The notes: generated from the sequence alone by a model not told the origin. DNA of 64,000 bases from Nitrososphaerota archaeon (GCA_028867035.1 JAGWHB010000003.1:54861-118860); one strand, 5' to 3'. Shown: positions 9,003-17,614, counted from the first letter of the stretch. Translations and numbers: made by a program.

Positions 9003-9284
9003 AATCTCTAATTTTCCGTACTTCCCAACATTCAACCTCAGCTCGCCCCGGAAGCTATTCGTGTACCCGTTGGTCACCCTCACCTTCGACCCCTGCTTTA
9101 CCATGTCTATCTGGTCGTCCCAGAGTGAAAGCTTGATCTGGCCGCTCTCGTCCTTCAGCATGCAGTCGGCGACCCTCGCCTCTCCCCCGGTCCTGAGGTT
9201 CACAGACCTGGGCTCGCCCATCTCGGCGATCTCCCCTTCTGCGTCAACCCTTCTCATCCCGTCACGTAGATCACGTACGTTCAT
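8991..9284 (-). CDS. OB-fold single-stranded nucleic acid-binding protein
   Basis: 97 residues forming a single OB-fold of the archaeal SSB/RPA type: RVDAEGEIAEMGEPRSV, then a CMLKDESGQIKLSLWDDQ strand pair typical of RPA-like domains, and KQGSKVRVTNGYTNSFRGELRLNVG. It probably binds ssDNA or RNA. It is shorter than crenarchaeal SSB and lacks the flexible acidic tail, so it may be an accessory OB protein rather than the main SSB. It is convergent with the HNH-like gene (12 bp overlap) and divergent from the small gene at 9319, with which it shares a short promoter region. Confidence 0.8.
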   Translation of the reverse strand: MNVRDLRDGMRRVDAEGEIAEMGEPRSVNLRTGGEARVADCMLKDESGQIKLSLWDDQIDMVKQGSKVRVTNGYTNSFRGELRLNVGKYGKLEILES

Positions 9285-9318
9285 GTGAAGACGGGTCGTC
9301 TTGTGGCATTATTTAACA

Positions 9319-9708
9319 ATGCTACGTGTGAATAACCAAAATCCCCGGCCGCAGTTAAGTAGGCAGCCGTTCCAGAGGAACGTGACGGCTGACCAGAGGG
9401 CTGAGAAGAACCTCGCGAGGTTCCTGAAGAGGAGGTGGGGCCCTCCAGGGCTGGTCGAAAGTTTCCTCTCGGGGTACGGGAGGGTGAGGACGAGGTCCGC
9501 CTACATAGTGGAACTCGTGGAATGCAAGAGGTGGGTGACTGGAGAGGGAGTCGCCCTGGGGTGGGACGAGCTCCCCCGGGACAACCTGAGGCGCGTCTTC
9601 GCCTCGCTCACCCAGTTGAGCCCTTTGTCCCCGGAGTGCTTCACGACATCCCCCGGACAGACAACACCCGTCGAACTGGACCTCTGCGGCAAACATGTGA
9701 CCAGGTGA
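9319..9708 (+). CDS. Small basic protein of unknown function
   Basis: 129 residues from ATG 9319; a TTG 18 bp earlier is the alternative. The middle part (DQRAEKNLARFLKRRWGPPG, then VRTRSAYIVELVECKRWVTG) is Arg-rich, and codon third positions are strongly G/C, which supports coding. The last ~30 residues are less convincing. I recognise no family. ATTTAACA just upstream of the ATG hints at a leaderless transcript. Confidence 0.45.
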   Translation: MLRVNNQNPRPQLSRQPFQRNVTADQRAEKNLARFLKRRWGPPGLVESFLSGYGRVRTRSAYIVELVECKRWVTGEGVALGWDELPRDNLRRVFASLTQLSPLSPECFTTSPGQTTPVELDLCGKHVTR

Positions 9709-10034
9709 GTAAGAAAGATGAACATATCAAGTCATGACAGATCTACAGCCCGCATAAATCTGCGCACAATCAGTTAGCTTGTCCCGCCAAGAGTAATTCA
9801 CGCTCTTCATCTTTAGGCGGAGTTTGCTCTCCGTCAGGGAGAGGAGGCCAGAAGAGCGCCAATGCTCCATCACGGGCAGGGAGAAGGGGTTCAGTATGGG
9901 CTGGACCCCTCCTTCTCAGAAGCCCCTCCCCATCCGAGTCGGATGATTGGGTTCATGGAAGGGACGTGAAAAGGAGTCTCCGGCCTACTCTACGAACCTT
10001 GACTCTTTACACAAAAGTTAGGTGAGGGAGCCAC
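9709..10034. other. Intergenic stretch without a recognisable gene
   Basis: No convincing reading frame on either strand. The only structure I see is the imperfect hairpin at 9881-9917. The region could hold a small RNA, but nothing here proves transcription. Confidence 0.4.
9881..9917. repeat. Strong imperfect hairpin
   Basis: GAGAAGG..GGTTCAG pairs with CTGGA..CCTTCTC around the 6-base loop TATGGG. This is about 14 base pairs, including one G-T pair, with small bulges on the 3' arm. It lies in a gene-free interval and may be part of a small RNA or a relic inverted repeat. Confidence 0.4.
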
Positions 10035-10050
10035 TTATAACATATGTTAT
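10035..10050 (+). promoter_or_regulatory. Palindromic operator/promoter element upstream of osmC
   Basis: TTATAACATATGTTAT contains the perfect 14-bp palindrome ATAACATATGTTAT (10037-10050) and ends 30 bp before the osmC start. The identical 16-mer occurs, in the same orientation relative to its gene, upstream of the ZIP transporter (19221-19236). TTATAA at its upstream end could be the TATA box, so a bound regulator would compete with TBP. Confidence 0.6.
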
Positions 10051-10080
10051 GTTTATTAGGTCCTGTGCCAACGTCAATGT

Positions 10081-10596
10081 ATGGCTACACTTAACGGCAT
10101 TGATGTTTCCGCACTGGCCAAGTACGCTGAGAAGGCGAAGACCGATGCGAAATACATTCAAGATTACGGAAACAGGTGGAACGCAAGGGTTCAGTGGCTC
10201 GATGGCACGAGAACCCAGATCTATGCTGGGAAGCACACGTTACAGAGCGACGAGCCAGAATACCTTCTCGGCAAGGATACTGCTGCAGGGCCTACCGAGC
10301 TCCTTTTAGCCGCGGTTGGATCATGCCTCACAGTCACCTATGTGGCCAATGCGGCTGCGCAAGGAGTGAAGATAGATTCATTGGAGCTACAGATTGATGG
10401 AGAGATTGACATGCCGTCGTTCCTGGGTCTAAAGAAGAACGGCAGTTCGGGCTACAAGAGCGTGAAAATCAAGGCCTTCGTGAAGAGCGGTGCACCAAGG
10501 GAGAAGCTCAAGGACCTTCTGAAACTTTCGGTGAAGCGTTCCCCAGTCACGAATACGGTCTTCAGAGGCGCCAAGATAATCCCCGAACTCTCCTAG
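10081..10596 (+). CDS. OsmC/Ohr family protein
   Basis: 171 residues. OsmC fold: RWNARVQWLDGTRTQIYAG, GPTELLLAAVGSCLTVTYV with the first conserved Cys, then a long helix and IDMPSFLGLKKN. Family members reduce organic hydroperoxides using two cysteines. Here the second position, usually in a CPV-type motif, reads KRSPVTNTV, so the resolving/peroxidatic partner is Ser; peroxidase activity may be altered. It is followed 32 bp later by a di-iron protein on the same strand, suggesting an oxidative-stress or metal-linked unit. The upstream palindrome is shared with the ZIP transporter promoter. Confidence 0.8.
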   Translation: MATLNGIDVSALAKYAEKAKTDAKYIQDYGNRWNARVQWLDGTRTQIYAGKHTLQSDEPEYLLGKDTAAGPTELLLAAVGSCLTVTYVANAAAQGVKIDSLELQIDGEIDMPSFLGLKKNGSSGYKSVKIKAFVKSGAPREKLKDLLKLSVKRSPVTNTVFRGAKIIPELS

Positions 10597-10628
10597 CACT
10601 GACATCATACATTTGTGGTGTGTGAAAT

Positions 10629-11591
10629 CTGGCAGACAGCTCCAGCGATTGGATAACGACGAAGACTAACGAGATACTCGAAAAAGTTGGAAGATACCCG
10701 TTCGCGCCCAGAGGTTCTACAATCGATCCACAAATCCCGGACCTTGGATTCACAATCAACAAGAAGATAGAGGTCTGGGCTGACAACGTCGCTGGCCTAT
10801 ACGAGAAAGCGAAAGCAGAGCAGTGGAATGCTTCGACAGATATACCATGGGCCAGCCTTCCCAGACTCCCGGAAGATGTGGAGAAAGCGACATCGCAGCT
10901 TATGACCTTTCTCGCCCAGAACGAGTACGTTGCTCTGTACCTTCCAGCCAAGTTCCTGCCAAGGATAAACCCCCACTTCAGCGAGGTTGTCATGTTCCTC
11001 TCTACCCAAGTGGTCGATGAGGCCAGGCATGTGGAGGTCTTCACGAAGAGGGCCGTTGTTGGGGCAGGATTGCAACGCGTCTCCAGTGGGACTCAGTATG
11101 CGCTGAAGAGCTTGCTCGAGATAGATGACTACGTTAAAGCGAAGTTTCTGCTAAATATACTGGGTGAAGGTACCTTCGACGACCTATTCACTTTCTTGAT
11201 CGAGGTTGCTCCCGACCCTGTCACACGCGAAATCATCAGACTGGCCAAGAGGGACGAATCGAGGCACGTAGGATATGGGGTGTGGAGGACCAAATACCAG
11301 CTGAGCCACGACCCATCCCTCCGAAAGGAACTCCTGCAGGCAATAGAGGAGAGAGCATCATACCTCTATGCGGTGTCGGGCTCCGACCCATTCGTCACCA
11401 ACGCTCTAGCTGTAATCGCTGGTGGAGGAGAAGAGAGCAATAAAGTCGAAGCTGGAATGAAGAGGCTCTCGAAACTTTACGAGGACATGCATGACGCACG
11501 GGTAAGAAGGCTGACGCTCGCTGGTTTCGAGAAGGATGAAGCGCTGAAGATTTCACGGCTCCATAGCGCGAATGTGAAAAGTTTCATGTGA
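10629..11591 (+). CDS. Ferritin-like di-iron protein (probable CTG start)
   Basis: The first ATG (10878) is internal: upstream the same frame reads clear protein (RYPFAPRGSTIDPQIPDLGF, IEVWADNVAGLYEKAKAEQW) back to a TGA at 10623. Between that stop and the protein the only NTG is CTG at 10629, giving M-ADSSSDW; GGTG eight bases earlier may act as SD. About 320 residues, mostly helical, with di-iron ligands in FLAQNEYVALY, VVDEARHVEVF (ExxH) and KRDESRHVGYG (ExxH), as in R2-like/ferritin-like oxidases. The substrate is unknown. Pairing with OsmC suggests redox or metal stress. R2 of ribonucleotide reductase is less likely, as no radical-Tyr context is seen. Confidence 0.75.
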   Translation: MADSSSDWITTKTNEILEKVGRYPFAPRGSTIDPQIPDLGFTINKKIEVWADNVAGLYEKAKAEQWNASTDIPWASLPRLPEDVEKATSQLMTFLAQNEYVALYLPAKFLPRINPHFSEVVMFLSTQVVDEARHVEVFTKRAVVGAGLQRVSSGTQYALKSLLEIDDYVKAKFLLNILGEGTFDDLFTFLIEVAPDPVTREIIRLAKRDESRHVGYGVWRTKYQLSHDPSLRKELLQAIEERASYLYAVSGSDPFVTNALAVIAGGGEESNKVEAGMKRLSKLYEDMHDARVRRLTLAGFEKDEALKISRLHSANVKSFM

Positions 11592-11857
11592 ATCACAAGT
11601 CCCTCACACCGGATTGTCAATTGCTAGTCAAATCAGCGCACCGCCTTGGATGCTGGTGGACGACATCCGCACGGGGGATGACCTTCAACCCATCGATGGA
11701 ACTCTATTCCTGCGCCTTGAGGCCCTCGGCATAGGGTGGTCGGGCGCCTGACGTTTTGACAGCGGCCTGGTTATTCATAAGCCACATTTAACATTGAAGC
11801 GCTGAAAGGCTGCTTCTGGAAACCGTTTAATCAGAAGATTTCGCCGGCAGGCCACTG

Positions 11858-12892
11858 ATGCCTTCGGGCCCCACTGAAGCAGGTCTCCTGGTGCTTTCGC
11901 TCCTGGTCCCTCTGGCAGTGACACTGGCGGTCATGCCCTCCTACCTGAGGTCTCTGACTGGCAGAGGCAGGGTCGTGGACGACGTCCACAAGAGACCCCC
12001 TACGAAGGTGCCCTCCCCCGTGGGTCCCGTGCTCTTGTTGGGGATGGTCGCGGGGGAGCTGGTGGCGTACCTGGCATTCGGCTCCCTTGTGCCCCTCGCC
12101 GTGGCCGGGGCAGCCGCCGTCGCATTTAGTGTGGGCATCGCCGACGACCTGTTCGTCCTTGGGGCCAGGACCAAGCCCCTGCTCCTGCTACTGGCAGCCG
12201 CGCCACTGGTCTCGCTCGTCGCTCTGGAGCCTGACCTTTATTCTTCCTCTCTGACCCTTCCCCTCCTGGGAGACACCGCGCCCCACTTCACCATCTACAC
12301 TGTCCTCGTGATAGCCGCCTTCCCTATAGTGGCGAACGCTTTCAACATGATGGACTCGTTCAACGGTCAGCTCCCATCTTTCACCCTGCTGGTCTCGCTC
12401 GCCGTCCTCTTCGGCATGACTCTGCGCTACTTCTACACGAGCGGCTACTCCCTCGCACACTTGGCCTCCGCCCTCCCGCTCACCGCGGTCGCGGCCGGCT
12501 TCCTGGTGTTCAACAGGTATCCCTCGAAAGCGTTCGACGGGGACAGCGGCAGCCTGATGCTCGGAGCCATGTTCGCAGCGCTCGCCGTCACCGGCGGGAT
12601 TGAAGTCGCGGCCATGATAGCCATGGTTCCAGCCATCCTGAACTCATTCTACACTCTGTCGAGCGTCAGAGGGTTCGTCGAGCGGAGGAGGATGGGAAGC
12701 AGGCCCACCTACATCGGCGACGACGGACTGATCTACGCGACCTCCGACCCGTCCGCCCCGACAACGCTCGTCCGCCTTATCCTCCTGGGCGGACCGCAGT
12801 CAGAGCGCGATCTGGTGAATAGCATCCTGGTCCTCACGGCTGCGGCCTGCGTCCTCTCGGTGGTGATCTCTGTCCTGACCTGGGTGACTTAG
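11858..12892 (+). CDS. UDP-GlcNAc-1-phosphate: polyprenyl-phosphate transferase (Alg7/AglH/MraY family)
   Basis: 344 residues with about ten membrane segments. Family signatures: a cytoplasmic loop ending in a KRPPTKVPSPVGP segment, the acidic pair in GIADDLFVLGARTK, and the NAFNMMDSFNGQ motif typical of eukaryote/archaeal GPT and AglH. FDGDSGSLMLGA supplies the later catalytic Asp. It should start lipid-linked oligosaccharide synthesis by moving sugar-1-phosphate to dolichyl phosphate on the inner membrane face. TTTAAT about 35 bp upstream may be the promoter. The next gene is a two-TM protein 1 bp downstream. Confidence 0.85.
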   Translation: MPSGPTEAGLLVLSLLVPLAVTLAVMPSYLRSLTGRGRVVDDVHKRPPTKVPSPVGPVLLLGMVAGELVAYLAFGSLVPLAVAGAAAVAFSVGIADDLFVLGARTKPLLLLLAAAPLVSLVALEPDLYSSSLTLPLLGDTAPHFTIYTVLVIAAFPIVANAFNMMDSFNGQLPSFTLLVSLAVLFGMTLRYFYTSGYSLAHLASALPLTAVAAGFLVFNRYPSKAFDGDSGSLMLGAMFAALAVTGGIEVAAMIAMVPAILNSFYTLSSVRGFVERRRMGSRPTYIGDDGLIYATSDPSAPTTLVRLILLGGPQSERDLVNSILVLTAAACVLSVVISVLTWVT

Positions 12893-12893
12893 A

Positions 12894-13148
12894 ATGCGGC
12901 TCGCTCCACTGATAGCCATCGAAGTCGTCGCGTTCCTGCTGATAATCGGGGAGACCTACCTTTTCTTCGACGTGGTCGTCCCCCTCGGTGCCATCCCCCA
13001 CAGCTTGGTCGAGTACACGGGCCTGGCGCTGGCCAAGCTTCTTCTGACCTTCGGGCTTGGTGTGCTCTGGTTCCTTGTGATGCTCGCGATGACCCGGCTG
13101 TACACAAGGTCGAAGGTCAGCCCTCGAGCTGCCATTTCTTCATCTTAG
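12894..13148 (+). CDS. Small two-TM membrane protein
   Basis: 84 residues with two hydrophobic segments (~5-30 and ~47-70) and a basic C-terminus (RLYTRSKVSPR). It starts immediately after the sugar-phosphate transferase stop, so it is almost certainly translated from the same mRNA and may be a partner of that enzyme. The 3' end overlaps the convergent acetyltransferase gene by 32 bp. No family recognised. Confidence 0.6.
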   Translation: MRLAPLIAIEVVAFLLIIGETYLFFDVVVPLGAIPHSLVEYTGLALAKLLLTFGLGVLWFLVMLAMTRLYTRSKVSPRAAISSS

Positions 13149-13611
13149 CGTCGAATTCCTTCCTGGTGTAGACGACCCGGGCTGGGACGCCCATCACGAC
13201 CTTTCCGGGTGGGATGTCCTTGGTCACGACGGCGCCCATGGCCACCACGCTGCCCCTGCCGACGGTCACCCCCGCCTTGATGACAGCCCTCGCGCCCACC
13301 ACAGCATCGTCCTGTATGGTGACTCCGACCATCTTCCCGCTTGGCGGATAAGGATCGTTGGTGAGCACGGCCGCTGGCCCGATGAACACGTTCTTCCCGA
13401 TCCTCGACATCGGGGGGATGTACACGCTCCCCTCTATCATCGTCCCGCTCCCGATTCTGACATCGTAGTCGATGTGGGCCAGGGAGCCTATCTTCACGTT
13501 GTCCCCTATGATCGTCCCCGCTCCGATGTACGTGAAATTCCACACCTTGACGTTCCTGCCGAGCTTCGCGTCAGGCGAGATGAAATTGACGACCTTCGAT
13601 TTCTCAACCAA
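13117..13611 (-). CDS. Left-handed beta-helix sugar N-acetyltransferase (WlbB/WbpD-like)
   Basis: 164 residues built of hexapeptide repeats ([IV]-G-x-G-x type: TIIGDNVKIGS, VRIGSGTMIEGS, VFIGPAAVL, AVVGARAVIKAG, VGRGSVVAMGAVV). A short N-terminal leader, FISPDAKLGRNVKVWNFTYIG, is typical of the UDP-2-acetamido-3-amino-glucuronate acetyltransferase group. It overlaps the preceding Gfo/Idh/MocA dehydrogenase by 8 bp, the same pairing as in wlbA-wlbB/wbpB-wbpD sugar pathways, so it probably acetylates an amino-sugar nucleotide for N-glycan or surface polysaccharide. Confidence 0.8.
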   Translation of the reverse strand: MVEKSKVVNFISPDAKLGRNVKVWNFTYIGAGTIIGDNVKIGSLAHIDYDVRIGSGTMIEGSVYIPPMSRIGKNVFIGPAAVLTNDPYPPSGKMVGVTIQDDAVVGARAVIKAGVTVGRGSVVAMGAVVTKDIPPGKVVMGVPARVVYTRKEFDAKMKKWQLEG

Positions 13612-14542
13612 GGTAGATCGGTGTCCCAGACTTGCTCGAGGCGAGCACAGCCTCCGCGACTTTAAGGACGTTCAGGCCGTCCTTGCCGGTGACCAGCGGC
13701 TGCTTCTTCGCCTGAATCGCTTCCACGAACGCCTTCAGCTCCAGCATCAGCGGCTCCTGATAGGGCCTCGCGGGGACGGTGGTCGCCGCCCCTTCGTGGA
13801 TGCTCGTCTGCTGGGTCACGAAGTCCACGTCCACCACGCCACCTGAAAATACGGCGCTCAGGGTCCTGACCCTGTTCGGGGTGACCCAGTTGGTCACCAA
13901 GAAGGCGGTCTTCTGTCCGGAGAAGCCGAGCAATATGGCGGCGAAATCCTCATGCTCGAGGGGAACGAACGCCGCCCCCACCCTGGCGTAGACCACCTTC
14001 GGGACCTCCCCGAAGAGCCAGCAAGCCGTGTCGATGTCGTGGACCGAAGCGTCTTTCACTATGCCGACGTCGCTGATGTTCTGCCCCCGCCTGTTCTCCC
14101 TGTGGAACTCCAGCAGGATCGGCTCCCCCATCTTGCCTTCGGTGATCATCTGCTTGAGCCCTGTGATGGGGGGGTTGAACCTCTCGATGAAGCCGACCGT
14201 GAGCGCTCTGTTGGCGTCTTTCGCCGCCTGGATGAGCTGCTCCGCGTCCCGCACGGTCGTTGTCATCGGCTTCTCGACGAAAGCGTTCGTCCCGGCGGCC
14301 AGCACCTTCGTCGCCATCTGAAAGTGAGTCGACGCGGGGGTGCAGATTGTAACTGCATCCAGCTTCTCCTTCTTCAGCATATCGTCGAGGGAAGCGTAAC
14401 CGGGGACGTGGAAGCTCTTTGAGAACGCGTCCGCCCTTTCTCGATCCATGTCGCAGACGGCGGCGAGGCACTGCAGTTCGTTCAGGACGCGGACATGGTT
14501 CTTTCCCCACCCGCCGGTTCCGACCACACCGATCCGAACCAT
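13604..14542 (-). CDS. Gfo/Idh/MocA family oxidoreductase (WlbA/WbpB-like)
   Basis: 312 residues. An N-terminal Rossmann fold (VRIGVVGTGGWGKNHVRVL) binds NAD(P); VEKPMTTTVRDAEQLIQAA contains the EKP motif with the conserved Lys, and DASVHDIDTACWLFGE carries the active-site D..HDID signature. It should oxidise the C3 position of a UDP-amino-glucuronate or similar sugar before transamination; no aminotransferase is adjacent. It overlaps the acetyltransferase gene by 8 bp and follows the nucleotide-sugar dehydrogenase-like gene after 43 bp, all on the minus strand. Confidence 0.85.
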   Translation of the reverse strand: MVRIGVVGTGGWGKNHVRVLNELQCLAAVCDMDRERADAFSKSFHVPGYASLDDMLKKEKLDAVTICTPASTHFQMATKVLAAGTNAFVEKPMTTTVRDAEQLIQAAKDANRALTVGFIERFNPPITGLKQMITEGKMGEPILLEFHRENRRGQNISDVGIVKDASVHDIDTACWLFGEVPKVVYARVGAAFVPLEHEDFAAILLGFSGQKTAFLVTNWVTPNRVRTLSAVFSGGVVDVDFVTQQTSIHEGAATTVPARPYQEPLMLELKAFVEAIQAKKQPLVTGKDGLNVLKVAEAVLASSKSGTPIYLG

Positions 14543-14585
14543 CAGAATTCCCGTCGGATGCCGGACCGATATAGGGTTATGGAGG

Positions 14586-15716
14586 TTACTCTTTTCTCAG
14601 GTTGGGCGTCGCGGAGATGAGCGTGGTCTCGGCGTTCCTGGATCCCTTCCTGGAGGACTTCAGCGAGTCCTGGTCCTCCTTGGAGCATACGATCACGACG
14701 TTGTGCTTCATAGGGTCGAACACCTCCGGGCCGGACCTCGCCTTCGAGCCTGAGACGACATCCACGTCGGTCACATAGTCCCTGAGTCTCTGCTGGATGT
14801 TGTCTGCCACCTGGAGCCTTTCCCCGCGCATCTCATACCTGTCGAGGCTCCAAAGGAGGGAGATCTTGGTCCTGCTCGCCTTGAGCTGCTTCTCCTTAAT
14901 CACCTCACGAGTCTCATCTACGACATACCTGATGTAGTTGTCAAAGCTCTTCAGGGCGGCGCCTGCGAGATACGCGATCGACTCCCCTGTCTCCTCGCTT
15001 GACTGGATGGCCTTGAGCTCGTACAGGTACTTCGAGAATTCGTCAATGTAGACGTCTGGGGATCGTTGCAGCGTCACCTTCGCCTCTCTCGCTCTCCGGG
15101 CCATCTCGATCTCAGTTATGGAGGCAACGGCGGCCCCCACGACGCTCGACGCGTACTCCAGCTCGGCTGAGAAGACGTTCTGGGAGTTGGGGGAGAATCC
15201 CAGGGCCTGGAGCGGGCTCTTGTCCTGCACCCCCGCCGTGGAGATCACCGCCGGTTTCGAGTCCCTCGGTCTAAGCGGCATATAGGAATAAGTCAATGAC
15301 GTGCCGATCTGAAGCCCCGTCTGCTTCTCCACCATCATGATGTTCTCGGAGTTCCCCCCCGGCCCAGTGGGGAGCGAGTTCACCAGGGTCACCCCCTTCG
15401 ACAGGTATTTCGCGAGGTCCCTCAACTTCGAGCCCGCCTCGATGAGAGTCTCGTCGGAGGGCCTCCTGAGCTTCGGTGTGAAGAATATGGCCTCGACATC
15501 GCCGAGAACCTGCTCTAGCGGCTTGAAGCTCAATAGCGGCTCGGCCGCCATCACTTCCTGGAGGTTCGGATTCTTCTTCAGGAAAGCGGGGTCTATGTCC
15601 ATGGCCATCTGGAGGGTCTCGTCGACTATCGTGACTTGGGCCCTGTCGACAAGGTCTGCGGCAAGCTTGTAGGCTTCACTGGTGAGGCCGTACATGGCGA
15701 CCTTGATCTTTGGCAA
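14586..15716 (-). CDS. Divergent nucleotide-sugar dehydrogenase-like protein
   Basis: 376 residues. The start MPKIKVAMYGLTSEAYKLAADLVDRA resembles the Rossmann N-terminus of UDP-glucose/UDP-ManNAc dehydrogenases, and the middle (LVNSLPTGPGG followed by SLTYSYMPLRPRD) resembles their STVPPGTT and SPE segments in degenerate form. The central helix EIEMARRAREAKV is in the position of the dimerisation/substrate helix, but I cannot find the catalytic Cys motif (GxCxP), so catalysis is doubtful. Neighbouring sugar dehydrogenase and acetyltransferase genes support a nucleotide-sugar role. Confidence 0.45.
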   Translation of the reverse strand: MPKIKVAMYGLTSEAYKLAADLVDRAQVTIVDETLQMAMDIDPAFLKKNPNLQEVMAAEPLLSFKPLEQVLGDVEAIFFTPKLRRPSDETLIEAGSKLRDLAKYLSKGVTLVNSLPTGPGGNSENIMMVEKQTGLQIGTSLTYSYMPLRPRDSKPAVISTAGVQDKSPLQALGFSPNSQNVFSAELEYASSVVGAAVASITEIEMARRAREAKVTLQRSPDVYIDEFSKYLYELKAIQSSEETGESIAYLAGAALKSFDNYIRYVVDETREVIKEKQLKASRTKISLLWSLDRYEMRGERLQVADNIQQRLRDYVTDVDVVSGSKARSGPEVFDPMKHNVVIVCSKEDQDSLKSSRKGSRNAETTLISATPNLRKE

Positions 15717-15819
15717 AAGCTCCTAGTGGCTCGGACGCGGTTTGTAATTATACTTTGAAATTTCCAACTACTACATTCGTTGGTTGGGCGTTATATTCTC
15801 CAGATCGTTATTCATTTAG

Positions 15820-16578
15820 ATGTCGCAATACAGTCACATCGAATCACCTGGGATTCTAGAAGGCTCCGTTCCACTTTCTCCTATCAATTGGCATTACATT
15901 TCAGGTTTCTTTGATGGTGAAGGATCGATTACGGTCGAAACTCGACACGAATCGGGAGTCCTCATAATCTTCCTTACGATCAGCCAGAAGTATCGGCCCC
16001 TGCTCGAAGAAATTGCCCAGTTTCTGAAACTAAATGGAATCGATTGCAAGATTTCACGAAACAGCCCCACCGTCCACGAGATAAGAGTGCGTAGGATAGA
16101 GAGCATTTGTAAATTGCTTACGAGAATGAGCCTCAGTTTGAAGCGAGAGCAGGCGCTCGCCACTGTTGCCTACTATGACGGCAGAATTACCGGTAACCAA
16201 CTGCTCGAAGTCTTCGACTTGGAGTTCAAGGCAGGAAAAAGGAGGTCGACCCCGCTGAAGCCGGGCGCTAACTATCCGCTAACACACTCTGAGGCGGTCG
16301 CGAGGGCCAGAAGGACCAGGGCGACAGCAGCACGAGCCAGAAATCTAATTCAAACCAAGGGTTACCTCGTCGAAATGCTCAAACGATTACCTAGCACATT
16401 TGTTACTGCTGATGTCGCAAGCGTCTTTGGCTGTCCATGGCAGAGCGCTCGATACAGTATTCGCAAAATGGAGGCAAACGGATTAGTATCTTGCAGAAAG
16501 GTCGGGACCCGCGGGTGGGGCAAGTTAGTATGCACAAAAGTGACCGCAGGTCGAGAGGGTCATGAAGATATGGGCTGA
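15820..16578 (+). CDS. Freestanding LAGLIDADG homing endonuclease with C-terminal wHTH-like domain
   Basis: 252 residues. The active-site helix ISGFFDGEGSITV near residue 28 is a LAGLIDADG motif; only one clear copy is seen, so it may act as a dimer. After the ~110-residue endonuclease core come a basic linker (ARARRTRATAARARNL) and a C-terminal segment that looks like a winged helix (FVTADVASVFGCPWQSARYSIRKMEANGLVSCRKV). No intein splicing motifs or extein are present. Codon use is clearly more AT-rich and mixed than in neighbouring genes. Its end overlaps the start of the DUF354 gene by 17 bp. Confidence 0.75.
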   Translation: MSQYSHIESPGILEGSVPLSPINWHYISGFFDGEGSITVETRHESGVLIIFLTISQKYRPLLEEIAQFLKLNGIDCKISRNSPTVHEIRVRRIESICKLLTRMSLSLKREQALATVAYYDGRITGNQLLEVFDLEFKAGKRRSTPLKPGANYPLTHSEAVARARRTRATAARARNLIQTKGYLVEMLKRLPSTFVTADVASVFGCPWQSARYSIRKMEANGLVSCRKVGTRGWGKLVCTKVTAGREGHEDMG

Positions 16579-17614
16579 TATCTTAACTCCGAAGCAGGTC
16601 TTGTTCTTCAAACCTGTCATCGACGAGCTGGAGTCTTCCGGAGCCGAAGTCCTCGCCACCTCCCGGAGGTACAGGGAAGTCGGGCCTCTCGCCGAAAGAG
16701 CGGGGCTCAGGCTGAAGTACATTGGTGAAAGGGGGAGCAAAGGCCCCGAGGAACAACTACTCGCGGCCACCAGGCGCCAGGTGGAGATGATTCCTGTGGT
16801 CAAAGCCTTCGGGCCGGCGGTCGCCGTCTCCATTGCATCCGCCGTCTGCGCCCGGGTCGCCTTCGGTCTCGGGATCAAGCACGTCGCCGTCAACGACTCG
16901 CCACACTCTGAGGTCGCCGGGAGGCTCTCAATCCCATTGAGCCACCATCTCCTCTGCCCCTGGGTAATCCCATACGGGGCTTGGGAGCGGTTCGGTATCC
17001 AGAGGAAGCAGGTTTCGACATATCACGCCCTGGACCCTGCCGCTTGGTTGAAGAGAAAACCCCTCGCAGGCCCCGTCCCAAAGCTGGACTCTGGCAAGAA
17101 GACCATCACGGTCAGGGTCCAGGAGAGCGACGCCCCCTACCTAGCCAAAGGAGACATGGGATGGACGGACAGGCTTCTCGCCTCGCTCCTTGCCGCCTTC
17201 CCCGACTCGAACCTTGTGGCACTTTGCAGGTACGAGTACCAGGTGGAGGAGGTCAGGACAAAATTCGGGTCCAGATTGGTCGTGCCAGATGAAGTCGTGA
17301 GCGGGCACGACCTCCTCTCCGCGACAGACCTCTTTGTGGGGATGGGGGGGACGATGAATGCGGAGGCGGCACTGATGGGCGTCCCTGCGATTTCCGCCTT
17401 CCAGGGGTCCCTCTACACAGACCGTTATCTGGAGTCGGTCGGATTACTATCGAAAGCGCTCACAACGTCAAGTTTGGTGTCTCACGCCAAGAGGTCCCTG
17501 ACTGATAGGTTCAGGTCGGGTTACATCAAGAAGGCCAAGCAGACCTTGGACTCGATGGAGGACCCGGTCCCCAAGATAGCGGCGTTCGTCGAGAAAACCG
17601 CCAAGCAAGCCTAA
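16562..17614 (+). CDS. DUF354 family (GT-B/MurG-like) protein
   Basis: 350 residues. N-terminal MKIWADILTPKQVLFFKPVIDEL and the central HVAVNDSPHSEVAGRLSIPLS match the archaeal DUF354 family, which has a MurG/UDP-GlcNAc-epimerase-like GT-B fold. The C-terminal half (FVGMGGTMNAEAALMGVPAISAF) is the nucleotide-sugar-binding G-loop region of GT-B enzymes. Likely a glycosyltransferase or sugar-nucleotide enzyme for surface glycans; the substrate is unknown. The upstream selfish endonuclease gene overlaps its start, so expression may come from an internal promoter or by translational coupling. Confidence 0.75.
   Translation: MKIWADILTPKQVLFFKPVIDELESSGAEVLATSRRYREVGPLAERAGLRLKYIGERGSKGPEEQLLAATRRQVEMIPVVKAFGPAVAVSIASAVCARVAFGLGIKHVAVNDSPHSEVAGRLSIPLSHHLLCPWVIPYGAWERFGIQRKQVSTYHALDPAAWLKRKPLAGPVPKLDSGKKTITVRVQESDAPYLAKGDMGWTDRLLASLLAAFPDSNLVALCRYEYQVEEVRTKFGSRLVVPDEVVSGHDLLSATDLFVGMGGTMNAEAALMGVPAISAFQGSLYTDRYLESVGLLSKALTTSSLVSHAKRSLTDRFRSGYIKKAKQTLDSMEDPVPKIAAFVEKTAKQA

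Noticed and set aside
11650..11751. 33-codon ATG frame between the di-iron protein and the sugar-phosphate transferase
   Set aside because: Too short and without motif or Shine-Dalgarno; could be a gene remnant but cannot be supported.
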